In this document: positions 29,401 through 37,240 of the stretch, piece by piece
Layout of the letters: every line of letters begins with the position of its first letter
Position numbering within the stretch: position 1 is the stretch's first letter
Source: Pararhizobium capsulatum DSM 1112
Lineage (GTDB): Bacteria; Pseudomonadota; Alphaproteobacteria; Rhizobiales; Rhizobiaceae
Assembly (NCBI RefSeq): GCF_030814475.1
Contig: NZ_JAUSVF010000001.1
Span: 3,726,001 to 3,790,000 of the forward strand
DNA: 64,000 nucleotides
Direction: 5' to 3'
Program-made: the position numbers and the translations under genes
The notes under the pieces: generated by a model
Told to the model about the DNA's origin: nothing
Seen by the model: the letters and a program-made list of their open reading frames with translations, nothing else
The model's database searches: none

Positions 29401-30506
29401 GTCAGGGCCGAGATCGTCTTCGAGTTCAGTGCAACGACCTGGTCCGTCGACAGAGCGGCAACGTTAGCAGTGCTAAGCGCAGCAACCTGCTTGGCGCTGA
29501 GAGCAGCGATCTGCGCAGAGCCGAGAACGCTGACCTGATCGGTGGTCAGAGCGCCGATCTGAGCCGAGCTCAGGGCAGCGACAGACGCTGTGCCAAGAGC
29601 GGCAACCTGGTCGGTCGACAGCAGCGCAACATTGGCCGTCGTCAGGCCGGCAAGAGCCTTGGTGCCGATGGCGGCAACGTCACCGGCGGCAAGAGCGCCG
29701 AGTTGATCGGAGGTCAGAGCACCGATGGCAGCGGAACCGAGGGCTGCGATCTGGCCGGTGCTGAGGGCGGCAACCTGATCAGTGGTCAGGACTGCAACCT
29801 GTGCGGAGGTGAAAGCGGCAACAGCCTTGGTGTTCAGGGCTGCGACCTGATCGGTCGAGAGCAGAGCGACATTGTCGGTCGACAGCGCAGCAATCTGGGT
29901 GCCGGTGATGACGGCGGCCTGCGCGGTGGTGAGCGAACCGATCTGGTCGGTGGTGAGAGCATGGATCTGAGGGGTTTTCAGGGCTGCGACCTGACCGGTC
30001 GTCATGGCCGCGATCTGGCTGGTGGAGAGAGCAGCGATGTTGGCCGAGGAGAGGCCCGAAAACGCCTTTGCACCGATGGCAGCAATGTCATCGGTGGAGA
30101 ATACGACGATGTCGTTGGTGGTGAGCGATGAGATGACGCTGGAGCTCAGCGAGCTGACCTGCGAAGCGGTTAGCGATTCGACCTGCTCGGAGGTCAGGTT
30201 CTGGATCTGGGCGGCGCTGAGTGCGGCAACCTGCGACGTCTGGAGGGCCGCGACATTGGCGGTGTCCAGAATGGCCAGCTGGCTGAGTGTGAGACCGGCA
30301 ATAGCCTTCGTCGAAATCGCACGAAGCTGATCAGAGTCGAAAGCAGCAAGATCTTCAGTCTCGAAAGCTGCGAGCTGGCTCGAGCTGAGCGTGGCGATCT
30401 GCTTGGTGGAGAGCGCTGCCACATCTTCGGTGTTCAGCGATGCGATCGTTGCGGTTGAGAGCGACCGGATCTGATTGGTCGTGAGGGAAGAAACTATCGA
30501 GGTCAT
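26499..30506 (-). CDS. Giant Ser/Thr-rich octapeptide-repeat protein
   Basis: From the ATG at 30506 (1335 residues; a start at 30608 would add 34) nearly the whole protein is a run of about 165 octapeptides of consensus STDQVAAL. Position 1 is mostly Ser/Thr, 2 mostly Thr/Ser, 5 often Gln, 6 Val/Ile/Leu and 8 Leu. The octads are arranged in a larger unit of 17 octads (136 residues), visible because landmark octads (STDNVALL, an xxKAVAAL type, STADVAAI) return at that spacing. The end is AAVIVAYQSF. There are no Cys and almost no aromatic or charged residues. No N-terminal signal peptide, membrane helix or RTX motif is visible, so the secretion route, if any, is unknown. It resembles no family I can name with certainty. 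The divergent GT41 glycosyltransferase gene 550 bp away makes it a candidate O-glycosylated surface or secreted protein (inference). Confidence 0.85.
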   Translation of the reverse strand: MTSIVSSLTTNQIRSLSTATIASLNTEDVAALSTKQIATLSSSQLAAFETEDLAAFDSDQLRAISTKAIAGLTLSQLAILDTANVAALQTSQVAALSAAQIQNLTSEQVESLTASQVSSLSSSVISSLTTNDIVVFSTDDIAAIGAKAFSGLSSANIAALSTSQIAAMTTGQVAALKTPQIHALTTDQIGSLTTAQAAVITGTQIAALSTDNVALLSTDQVAALNTKAVAAFTSAQVAVLTTDQVAALSTGQIAALGSAAIGALTSDQLGALAAGDVAAIGTKALAGLTTANVALLSTDQVAALGTASVAALSSAQIGALTTDQVSVLGSAQIAALSAKQVAALSTANVAALSTDQVVALNSKTISALTSGQIGALTTEQAEALTTGQVASLSVAAIGALSTDQLAVFSTADVAAISGKTLAGMSTASFASLSTGQVAALTTGQIVALKTTQVAALTTDQIGALTTVQAAVLSATQAAALSTDNVALLSTDQVVALSAKAVAALTSTQIDALTTDQVGVLTTGQLGALGSVALGALSTDQVAVLSTADITALNAKSLAGLSTDSVAILTTEQLGAFSTGAIAALTTAQLGALTTDQAVSLTAGQIGALNTTQIGAISTDNIAILTTGQLGALSTGQVLALKTTQIQALTTDQVVALSSGQVAALSTVQIGALNTANVAALTTDQVASLNPKAVAALSTDQINALTTDQVEALTTTQVAALGAAALGALSTDDLATFSTADVAAISTKMLATLSTGSIASLSTAQVVALTTAQVASLTTAQVGNLSSDQVGVLTTTQVASLTGTQAAAISTDNVALLLTGQVLALSAKSVASLTLNQINAFTTDQVEALSSTQVAALGAAAIGALGTEDLATFSTEDVASIGVKYLPSLSTDNVAALSTGQFAALTATQMAAFTTAQIGAITTDQAVVLSSAQVSALSATQVGAISTDNVAVLTTGQVAALSSKSLAALTSAQIGVLTTDQAAALTTGQVGSLGSTAIAALSTDQIAVFSTDDIAAIGLKALASLTTDNIAVLSTGQVAALTTNQIMSLTSAQVGALTTDQIGSLSTAQVATLTATQIPALDTDNVALLSTGQVAALSSKAVSALTTAQIGAMTTDQVEALTTGQVAALSSTALGALGSDDVVTLSTADIASIGTKALAGLSTDNLAALGTGQVAALTSAQLLALTTAQVQALTSDQLVALTTGQVNALSSTQVAALSTDNIAVLGTNQIIALNSKAVAALTTAQIQALTTDQVEALTSNQVAALSSAAIGAFATEDLVTFSTDDIAAINVKALPGLSTDDIANLTSNQLQALTSSQLAALDTDQVAAVIVAYQSF

Positions 30507-31056
30507 GGACGCGCGCCTATATGTTGACCGATTGCACATGCCATTCCGCTCCACCAGCAAGCCGGTGTCAGACGTATCCCGCGCCTGCCGATCAATCGCC
30601 CGTCCCATGGACTTGAGCTATTGGCATCGACCGTCCGGTCGCCTGTTGGAGAAAAACGACGTTCCGTGGAACATGGCTCGTAGGAGCCAGCGCGTTGGGA
30701 GGGCATCATGCAGCCAGGGCTTGCGCTCTGTTTCCCACGCCTGAAGATGTCTGCGTCTCGCGGAAAGCAAGAGTTTCATCGTCAACTGCTTTCGACACCG
30801 CAATCAATCGAGGGTCTGGGCAGAGGCCTTGGCACACATTTAATTCGCCAGTTTCTAATTTTGGGTTAATGCGACTATTAAATTGTACAGGATTGAGGCA
30901 ACTGCCGCGTAAGGATTGCACCAGTATGGAACAACGACGGAAATCCTGCAGAAACGGCAACACAAGCCCAAAGCAAGCTACCGCTGATAAAAGCCCAGAA
31001 CGCTTCTGCGCGTCGTTCAACGTCTGCCGTCAGGCGGCCTCTTTCTGGGATGCCCC
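30507..31056. other. 550-bp divergent intergenic region
   Basis: It separates the octapeptide gene (minus) from the GT41 gene (plus) and must carry both promoters. The part at about 30838-30895 is distinctly AT-rich for this genome and is the best place for the glycosyltransferase promoter. No gene, known operator, terminator or repeat could be recognised in it; the reading frames present look like chance. Confidence 0.6.
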
Positions 31057-33093
31057 ATGCTCAACGATAATGCATTCGCCTCTAACACTGGTACGCCGCT
31101 GGTTGACGCCCTGACCCGTGCACGTAACCAGCTCATGCCGCTGGCCGAGCTGTTCCAGGTTGCCGAGAGCTTCAACATCACCGGAGAACGCTCTACCGCC
31201 GCCGAGATCTACAAGACCTGGGTCGCCTACAACGACGGCAATCCCCTGCTTCATCTCGCCTATTTCAATTATTCCGTGACCCTTCGGCAGATGGGCGATC
31301 TTGCCGGCGCGATCCAGACGCTGCAGGCCTGCCTGAAAATCGATCCCAAGTTCGGTCAGGCGCATATCAACCTTGGCCGCGCTCTTGAAGATTCCGGGCA
31401 GCTTGTTCAGGCTATCCAGCAGTGGAAGAAATATGTTGAAACCACCTCGGAAATCACGCCGGATCGCGTCAACCATCGCCTGATGGTGCTGCAGCATATC
31501 GGCCGCGTGCTGGAAAACGCCGGCCTTCTTGAGGAGGCCGAAAACACGCTTCGCCAAGCTATGGAACTGCGCCCGGACAAACACGAATCAGGGCACCATT
31601 GGACCTCGATCCGTCAGCGTCAGTGCAAATGGCCGACGCTGGTGCCTTCCGAGAACGTCACGGTCAAGCATCTACTCGATTCCATGTCGCCGCTGACGCT
31701 GGCCTGCTTTGCAGATGATCCGCTGTTCCAGCTCGCCAAAGCCTACCGCTACAACAAATCGCTGATCGGACGGCCCGACCTGCACGCCTTCCCGCTGCGC
31801 AAGCCGCGGCAGAAGAGCGGCACCCGGCAGCGTCTGCGCGTCGGCTACGTCTCGTCCGACCTGCGCGACCACGCCGTCGGCTTCGCCCTGAGCGAGGTTC
31901 TGGAACTGCACGACAAGAAGAGCGTCGAAGTCTTCGCTTATTACTGCGGCGATAACCGCACCGAAGATGCGACCATGCGCCGGATGAAAGCCGTCGTTGA
32001 TCACTGGCGCGATATCGCGGGTGTTGGCGACCAGGATGCCGCAACCATGATCGTCAATGATGAGATCGACATCCTCATCGACGTCAACGGCTACACCAAG
32101 CATGCGCGGACAAAGATCTTCGCCTATCGCCCGGCCCCGGTCATCGTCAATTTCTGCGGCTATCCCGGAACCATGGGCAGCCCCTTCCATCAGTATATCA
32201 TTGCCGACGAGCACATCATTCCGCCGGAAAACGAGCTTTACTATACCGAGAAGGTGCTTCGCATTCCCTGCAACCAGCCGGTCGACCGCAAGCGTGTGAT
32301 CGGCAACAAGCCCACCCGCGCAGAAGTCGGCCTGCCGGAAAATGTCTTCGTCTTCGCAAGCTTCAACGGCATGCAGAAAATCACGGCCGAGTGCTTTGCA
32401 CGGTGGATGCAAATCCTTGCCGCCACCCCGGACAGCATCCTGTGGCTGCTTGCCGGCCCGGAAGACGTAAACCTGCGCCTGCGACAGGTCGCGAGCCAGC
32501 ACGGCGTCGCGCCCGAACGGCTGATCTTTGCACCCAAGGCAGGCAACCCACAGCATCTGGCCCGCATCGGCCTTGCCGATCTCTTCCTCGACACTTTCCC
32601 CTACGGCGCACATTCCACAGCAGCCGATGCATTGACCATGGGCCTGCCGATCGTAACGGTCCCCGGCAAGAGCTTTGCCTCGCGCTTCTGCGCCAGCATC
32701 GTCGCATCGGCCGGCATTCCGGAAATGATCGCAACGGATTTGACTGATTACGTCGCCAAGGCAATCGCACTCGGCAACGATAGGAAGAAGCTCGTCACCA
32801 TCCGCGAAACGCTGCTGGCCAAGAAGGAAAAGAGCATTCTGCGCGATATGCCGGCTTCGGTTCGTCGCCTGGAAGAGGTCTACTGGCAGATGCAGGGCGA
32901 ATGCGAGCGTGGCGAAACCCCGATGCCGGATCTCAGGAACCTCGACACCTATTACGAAATCGGAGTCGAACTTATTGCCGCGGAAACTGGTTGGGACAGC
33001 GAGGAAAGCTATCGAGCGCGTTACCTCGACAAGCTCACCAAGTGGAACACCTATGCACCGTTGATGCAGGACAAGCGTCTCTGGTCCAAGTAA
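31057..33093 (+). CDS. GT41-family glycosyltransferase with N-terminal TPRs (O-GlcNAc-transferase/SPINDLY type)
   Basis: A 678-residue protein. TPR-like helical repeats (about 30-175, e.g. GDLAGAIQTLQACLKIDPKF) are followed by a GT41 catalytic region at about 260-640. Matches to eukaryotic OGT are clear. RVGYVSSDLRDHAVG carries the conserved His near 271. Others are GYTKHARTKIFAYRPAP, then GYPGTMGSPF, then NGMQKI with the Lys that contacts UDP (about 438-443), then DTFPYGAHSTAADAL and the following VTVPGKSFASRFCAS. Such enzymes transfer a sugar to Ser/Thr (or, in the HMW1C branch, Asn) of proteins in the cytoplasm. A strong terminator follows. The divergent octapeptide protein is the nearest plausible acceptor. 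Confidence 0.92.
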   Translation: MLNDNAFASNTGTPLVDALTRARNQLMPLAELFQVAESFNITGERSTAAEIYKTWVAYNDGNPLLHLAYFNYSVTLRQMGDLAGAIQTLQACLKIDPKFGQAHINLGRALEDSGQLVQAIQQWKKYVETTSEITPDRVNHRLMVLQHIGRVLENAGLLEEAENTLRQAMELRPDKHESGHHWTSIRQRQCKWPTLVPSENVTVKHLLDSMSPLTLACFADDPLFQLAKAYRYNKSLIGRPDLHAFPLRKPRQKSGTRQRLRVGYVSSDLRDHAVGFALSEVLELHDKKSVEVFAYYCGDNRTEDATMRRMKAVVDHWRDIAGVGDQDAATMIVNDEIDILIDVNGYTKHARTKIFAYRPAPVIVNFCGYPGTMGSPFHQYIIADEHIIPPENELYYTEKVLRIPCNQPVDRKRVIGNKPTRAEVGLPENVFVFASFNGMQKITAECFARWMQILAATPDSILWLLAGPEDVNLRLRQVASQHGVAPERLIFAPKAGNPQHLARIGLADLFLDTFPYGAHSTAADALTMGLPIVTVPGKSFASRFCASIVASAGIPEMIATDLTDYVAKAIALGNDRKKLVTIRETLLAKKEKSILRDMPASVRRLEEVYWQMQGECERGETPMPDLRNLDTYYEIGVELIAAETGWDSEESYRARYLDKLTKWNTYAPLMQDKRLWSK

Positions 33094-33121
33094 GACCACG
33101 CTCGTCACTCTGAAATATCGA

Positions 33122-33155
33122 AATCCCTTGGCGGCCAACCGCCAAGGGATTTTTT
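33122..33155. terminator. Strong bidirectional Rho-independent terminator
   Basis: A perfect 13-bp stem (33122-33134 with 33139-33151, AATCCCTTGGCGG) with loop CCAA is followed by TTTTT on the plus strand. It lies between the convergent GT41 and ugpC-like genes and can serve both. Confidence 0.92.
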
Positions 33156-33163
33156 GATGCCCT

Positions 33164-34147
33164 TCAGATATTGAAACGATGTTCCTTCGCCGTGTCCGGC
33201 GTCGCCCAGACGGTCTCGCCCGGCTGGAAACTCGCGCTGCCCAGCGTGCGGGCGACCATATCGCCAAGCCCCTCGACCCGGAAATAGACGAGCGCATCCG
33301 CGCCCAGTCGCTCCACATGCCGGATCTTGCCACTCCAGCGGCCGCGCTCGGATGACAACGTCAGGTCTTCCGGCCGGATACCGTAGGTCTTGCAGCCCAG
33401 GCCTTCGGCTGCCGCCCCAGTGTAGAGGTTCATTTTCGGACTACCGATGAAGCCAGCGACAAAGGGAGTTGCCGGCTTGTTGTAGAGATCCATCGGGCTC
33501 CCGACCTGTTCGATGCGGCCGCCGTTCAAAACCACGATCTTGTCGGCCATGGTCATCGCCTCGACCTGATCGTGGGTGACATAGATCATAGTCGTGCCGA
33601 GCCGCTTGTGCAGGTCGGTAATTTCGAGCCGCATCTGGGCACGAAGCGACGCATCGAGGTTCGACAGCGGCTCGTCGAACAGGAACACCTGGGGATTGCG
33701 CACGATGGCGCGGCCAATCGCGACGCGCTGGCGCTGGCCGCCGGAAAGCGCCTTGGGCTTGCGGTCGAGCAGATGCGTCAGCTGCAGCGATTCCGCGGCG
33801 TCGCGCACCTTCGCCTCGATCTCTGCCTTGGGACGGCTGGCAAGAGACAGGCCGAAACCGATGTTCTCGGCGACCGTCATATGCGGATAGAGCGCATAGG
33901 ACTGGAATACCATGGCGATGCCGCGCTTGGACGGCTCGGCATAGGTCACGTCCTGCCCGCCGATCGTCAGCATGCCGGAGGTGACATCTTCCAGCCCGGC
34001 GATCATGCGCAGGAGCGTGGATTTCCCGCAGCCGGACGGGCCGACGAAGACGACGAATTCGCCAGACCTGATGTCGAGATCGATGCCCTTGATGATCTCG
34101 AGCGCACCAAAACTTTTGCGGATGTCCTTGAGTTCTACGCCTGACAT
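33164..34147 (-). CDS. Sugar ABC transporter ATP-binding protein (UgpC/MsmK type)
   Basis: A 327-residue ATPase. Walker A is GPSGCGKST (about 36-44), the signature [14 protein letters not shown], Walker [13 protein letters not shown], and a C-terminal TOBE-like domain is reduced. It belongs to the CUT1 sugar-importer ATPases. It is the last gene of the minus-strand transport operon that also carries two permeases and a binding protein, and lies in the same orientation as the rhamnosidase. Confidence 0.92.
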   Translation of the reverse strand: MSGVELKDIRKSFGALEIIKGIDLDIRSGEFVVFVGPSGCGKSTLLRMIAGLEDVTSGMLTIGGQDVTYAEPSKRGIAMVFQSYALYPHMTVAENIGFGLSLASRPKAEIEAKVRDAAESLQLTHLLDRKPKALSGGQRQRVAIGRAIVRNPQVFLFDEPLSNLDASLRAQMRLEITDLHKRLGTTMIYVTHDQVEAMTMADKIVVLNGGRIEQVGSPMDLYNKPATPFVAGFIGSPKMNLYTGAAAEGLGCKTYGIRPEDLTLSSERGRWSGKIRHVERLGADALVYFRVEGLGDMVARTLGSASFQPGETVWATPDTAKEHRFNI

Positions 34148-34151
34148 GCAC

Positions 34152-34979
34152 TTAGCCTTTCACGCCACCGGCGGTCATGCCGGCAACGATCTGTCGATTG
34201 AAGAAGATGAAGACGATGAGCGGCGGGATCGTCACCAAGAGGATGTTCATGAAGAGCAGATTGTACTGGCTCGTGTACATGCTCTGGAAATTGTAGAGCG
34301 TCAGCTGCACCGTCACGTTTTCCTTGCCCGGCAGGTAGTAGAGCGGGTTGGTGAAATCGTTGAAGATGGCAATCGACTGCACGACGATATTGGTCACCGT
34401 CACGGGCTTCAAAAGCGGCATCACCACCCGGAAGAAGATCTGCCAGGGTTTTGCGCCATCGATCAGCGCCGCCTCGTCCAGATCACGCGGAATGGTGCCG
34501 ATGAACGAGCGATAGAGCAGTGTCGAAAAGGAGAGATTGTAGGCGACCTGGATCAGCACCATGCCGGTCATCGTCTTGAACAGGCCGATCGATTGCAGAA
34601 GCCCGATAGTCGGCACCACGGCCGGCGGCATCATCAGGCCGATCAGCAACGCCGTCTGCGCCACGCCATTCCAGCGGGACCGACGACGCTGCATCACATA
34701 GCCAACCATCGCCGAAAGCACGACGAGGATCGTCACGGAGAACACAGTGATGACAGTGGAATTGAAATAGGCGAGCAGCAGCTGATAGTTGCGCGCCTCG
34801 ACGACCGCGACCAGATTGTCCCAGAGCAGCCATTCCTTCGGCAACGCGAAGTTGAGCCGCGAGGCCTCGGAGCGGGACTTGGCAGCCTGCAGCGCGATGA
34901 AAAGGAACGGCACGATGAAAACAACGGCAGCGACGGCAAGCGAAATGCCGCCGACGACGACCGGACGATAGCGCCTCAT
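34152..34979 (-). CDS. Sugar ABC transporter permease (CUT1, UgpE/MalG type)
   Basis: A 275-residue permease starting MRRYRP. The ATG overlaps the preceding stop (ATGA), which fixes the start; longer upstream frames are not this protein. About six membrane helices are present, with the coupling loop [21 protein letters not shown]. It pairs with the permease at 34976 to form the membrane channel of the importer. Confidence 0.92.
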   Translation of the reverse strand: MRRYRPVVVGGISLAVAAVVFIVPFLFIALQAAKSRSEASRLNFALPKEWLLWDNLVAVVEARNYQLLLAYFNSTVITVFSVTILVVLSAMVGYVMQRRRSRWNGVAQTALLIGLMMPPAVVPTIGLLQSIGLFKTMTGMVLIQVAYNLSFSTLLYRSFIGTIPRDLDEAALIDGAKPWQIFFRVVMPLLKPVTVTNIVVQSIAIFNDFTNPLYYLPGKENVTVQLTLYNFQSMYTSQYNLLFMNILLVTIPPLIVFIFFNRQIVAGMTAGGVKG

Positions 34980-35848
34980 TGCTCGATCTCCCGTCGGTTG
35001 AACATGATGGTCAACGGCACCATGATGACTGCAATCAGGGCAAACAGGATGACATTGCCCGCGGTCGAGAGACCATAGAACCCGGCCTGATACTGCTTGT
35101 AGATGACGGAGGCGACGACATCGGAGGAGAAGCCCGGCCCGCCCCGCGTCATCGCCCAGATCAGATCGAACGACCGCAGGCCACCAATCAGCGACAGCGT
35201 GACGACCGTCACCGTCGCCGGCCGCACGAGCGGCAGGGTGATGCGGCGGAACTGCTGCATGCGGGTCGCGCCGTCGATGCGCGAGGCCTCGTAATAATCC
35301 GGGCTGATCGCTGCAAGACCAGCGATGAAGATCAACGTCGCGAGACCAACCCCCTTCCAAAGATCAACAAGCGCCACGGAAAACAGCGCGAGCGCCGGAT
35401 CGGTAAGCCAGCCCGGCCCATCGATGCCGATGGCTTCCAGCGCCACATTGATGATGCCGCGGGTCGGGTGCATCATCACAGTGAAGGCGATGCCGATGCC
35501 GATGGTCGAAACGAGAACGGGGAAGAACACGACCGTGCGCAGGAAGCCGCGGGCAATGATGTTGCTGGTGAGCAGAACGGCCAGCAGCAGCCCGAAGATC
35601 GTCTTCAGCCCCGAGGTCATGACGGCATAGATCAGCGTGTTGATCAGGCCCTGCACCAAGAAGGGCTCGGAGAAGAACTGGCGGAAGTTCTCAAGGCCGA
35701 TGAATTCAGCCGTCGTCAGGTCCCAGCGCGTCAGGCTGTACCAGAAGGACGTCGCCGTCGGCACGAGGAAAAGAACGCCGTAGATCACCGCTGCCGGCAG
35801 GAAAAACCAGAGCGGATAGGGCGATGTGCGTTTCGTGGCCTCGACCAT
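34976..35848 (-). CDS. Sugar ABC transporter permease (CUT1, UgpA/MalF type)
   Basis: From the ATG at 35848 (GGAGGA 6 nt upstream) the protein is 290 residues with six membrane helices. The coupling loop is YYEASRIDGATRMQQFRRITLP. The ATG at 35863 is a less likely start. It follows the binding-protein gene by 69 bp and overlaps the next permease by 4 bp. Confidence 0.92.
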   Translation of the reverse strand: MVEATKRTSPYPLWFFLPAAVIYGVLFLVPTATSFWYSLTRWDLTTAEFIGLENFRQFFSEPFLVQGLINTLIYAVMTSGLKTIFGLLLAVLLTSNIIARGFLRTVVFFPVLVSTIGIGIAFTVMMHPTRGIINVALEAIGIDGPGWLTDPALALFSVALVDLWKGVGLATLIFIAGLAAISPDYYEASRIDGATRMQQFRRITLPLVRPATVTVVTLSLIGGLRSFDLIWAMTRGGPGFSSDVVASVIYKQYQAGFYGLSTAGNVILFALIAVIMVPLTIMFNRREIEQ

Positions 35849-35917
35849 GGGTCCTCCTTCCACGGCATGGGGGAACCGCCCGCTGTCGCGGGCGGCTTGT
35901 TCTTAAAGCAGATCAAC

Positions 35918-37198
35918 TCACCAGCTGGGAATGCCGAGCTGCTTGGCCTGCTTGCGCACATCTTCATCGTAGAGCGCGGCCGCTTCCGCTGCGGGTCGCA
36001 TGCCCGAGCCCACCTCGACGGTGATCTGCTCCAGCGCCGGCCCCTTGATCGGCGACAGGAACTCCAGTGCGGGGGCAGTCTTGCCCTCTTTAAAGTAGGG
36101 GAGCATGTCGGTGATGGCGGCAGGCACGTCCGCCGGCAGATCGCAGCCGTCAATCAGCGGCGGCCCCTGCACGGTATTGACGGCCATGATCGCCTTGCAG
36201 CCATCGACGCTGCCGACGAAATCGGCGAATTTCTTCGCCTCTTCCACATTGGCCGTCGTCTTCGGAATATAGACCGCCGGCGGCATCCAGACCGTCAGGC
36301 CGTTGTTGGCTGCGTCATCACCGGGCTGGGCGAAGAAGCCGACATCCGCCATTTCATCGGGATAATTCTGCTTCAACGCGCCGATGGCGAAGGACAGCAT
36401 CGGATAGTGAGCAGCCTCCCCGGTTGCCACCATGCGCAGACCATCATCATAGGTGCCTGCGCCAAAGTCCTCGTTCAGAAGGCCCTTGTCATGCACTTCC
36501 TGCAGACGCTCGAAGCCTTTGACGGCTGCCGGCGTCGTTGCGTATTTCGCCTTGTTGGCCGTGTAGTCGGCTGCGAAATTCGGCACCTGCGCCTGCAGAT
36601 TGTAATAATCCGCCAGCACGAAGAGCTGCGACGTCCAGGTATCGCGATAGGTCTGGGCAACGGCAACCTTGCCGGCGGCCTTGACCTTTTCGTTGTTGGC
36701 CATGAACTCAGCCCAGGTCTTGGGCGGCGTCAGGCCAATCTCGGAATAGATCTTCTTGTTGTAGAAGATGCCACCGGCCATGGTCGTGCCGTAGGGCACG
36801 CCGTAAACCTTGCCATCGGCCGAGACGACCGATTTGAAACCATCTGCAATCTTCCCCTGTGACGACAGGTCGCTCAAGTCCAGCAATGATGTCTCGGGCT
36901 TTAGCGCCTGCAGCAGCGAGCCGGAATTGTAGAGAAAGACATCGGTCATCTCGCCGGTCGCAAGCCGGGTCTTGACGATATTGTCGCCCTCGCCGCCGCC
37001 CGGGCGCTGCTCGACCTCGACGGTCACATCAGGGTGCTTCTCTGAATAGGCGGTCGCGAGCGCTTCTGCGGCCGCAACCGAATCGGCGTTGTTATCGACG
37101 AGAAAGCTGAGCGTGGTGTCAGCGAATGCCGTTCCAGACAGCAGAAGCGCTGTCAGGGCCGTCACAGTCGTCATTTTTGTCTTCATACGCAATGTCAT
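35918..37198 (-). CDS. Sugar ABC transporter substrate-binding protein (CUT1, family 1)
   Basis: A 426-residue periplasmic binding protein with a signal peptide (to about residue 27, ...LLLSGTAFA) and a GGAGGAGG ribosome site. It has the SBP_bac_1 pattern, for example VYGVPYGTTMAGGIFYNKKI and TWAEFMANNEKV. Placed directly downstream of the alpha-L-rhamnosidase gene, it most likely captures rhamnose-containing oligosaccharides or glycosides. The substrate is inferred from that context only. Confidence 0.9.
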   Translation of the reverse strand: MTLRMKTKMTTVTALTALLLSGTAFADTTLSFLVDNNADSVAAAEALATAYSEKHPDVTVEVEQRPGGGEGDNIVKTRLATGEMTDVFLYNSGSLLQALKPETSLLDLSDLSSQGKIADGFKSVVSADGKVYGVPYGTTMAGGIFYNKKIYSEIGLTPPKTWAEFMANNEKVKAAGKVAVAQTYRDTWTSQLFVLADYYNLQAQVPNFAADYTANKAKYATTPAAVKGFERLQEVHDKGLLNEDFGAGTYDDGLRMVATGEAAHYPMLSFAIGALKQNYPDEMADVGFFAQPGDDAANNGLTVWMPPAVYIPKTTANVEEAKKFADFVGSVDGCKAIMAVNTVQGPPLIDGCDLPADVPAAITDMLPYFKEGKTAPALEFLSPIKGPALEQITVEVGSGMRPAAEAAALYDEDVRKQAKQLGIPSW

Positions 37199-37240
37199 GA
37201 TGTTCCTCCTCCGAACAGTAAGACGACACGATGGAATGCA

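Noticed and set aside
26521..30330. Several long reading frames on the plus strand opposite the octapeptide gene, one of 342 codons with its own periodic pattern
   Set aside because: They are antisense shadows of the repeat: a 24-bp period on one strand keeps frames open on the other. They have odd composition and no start signals.
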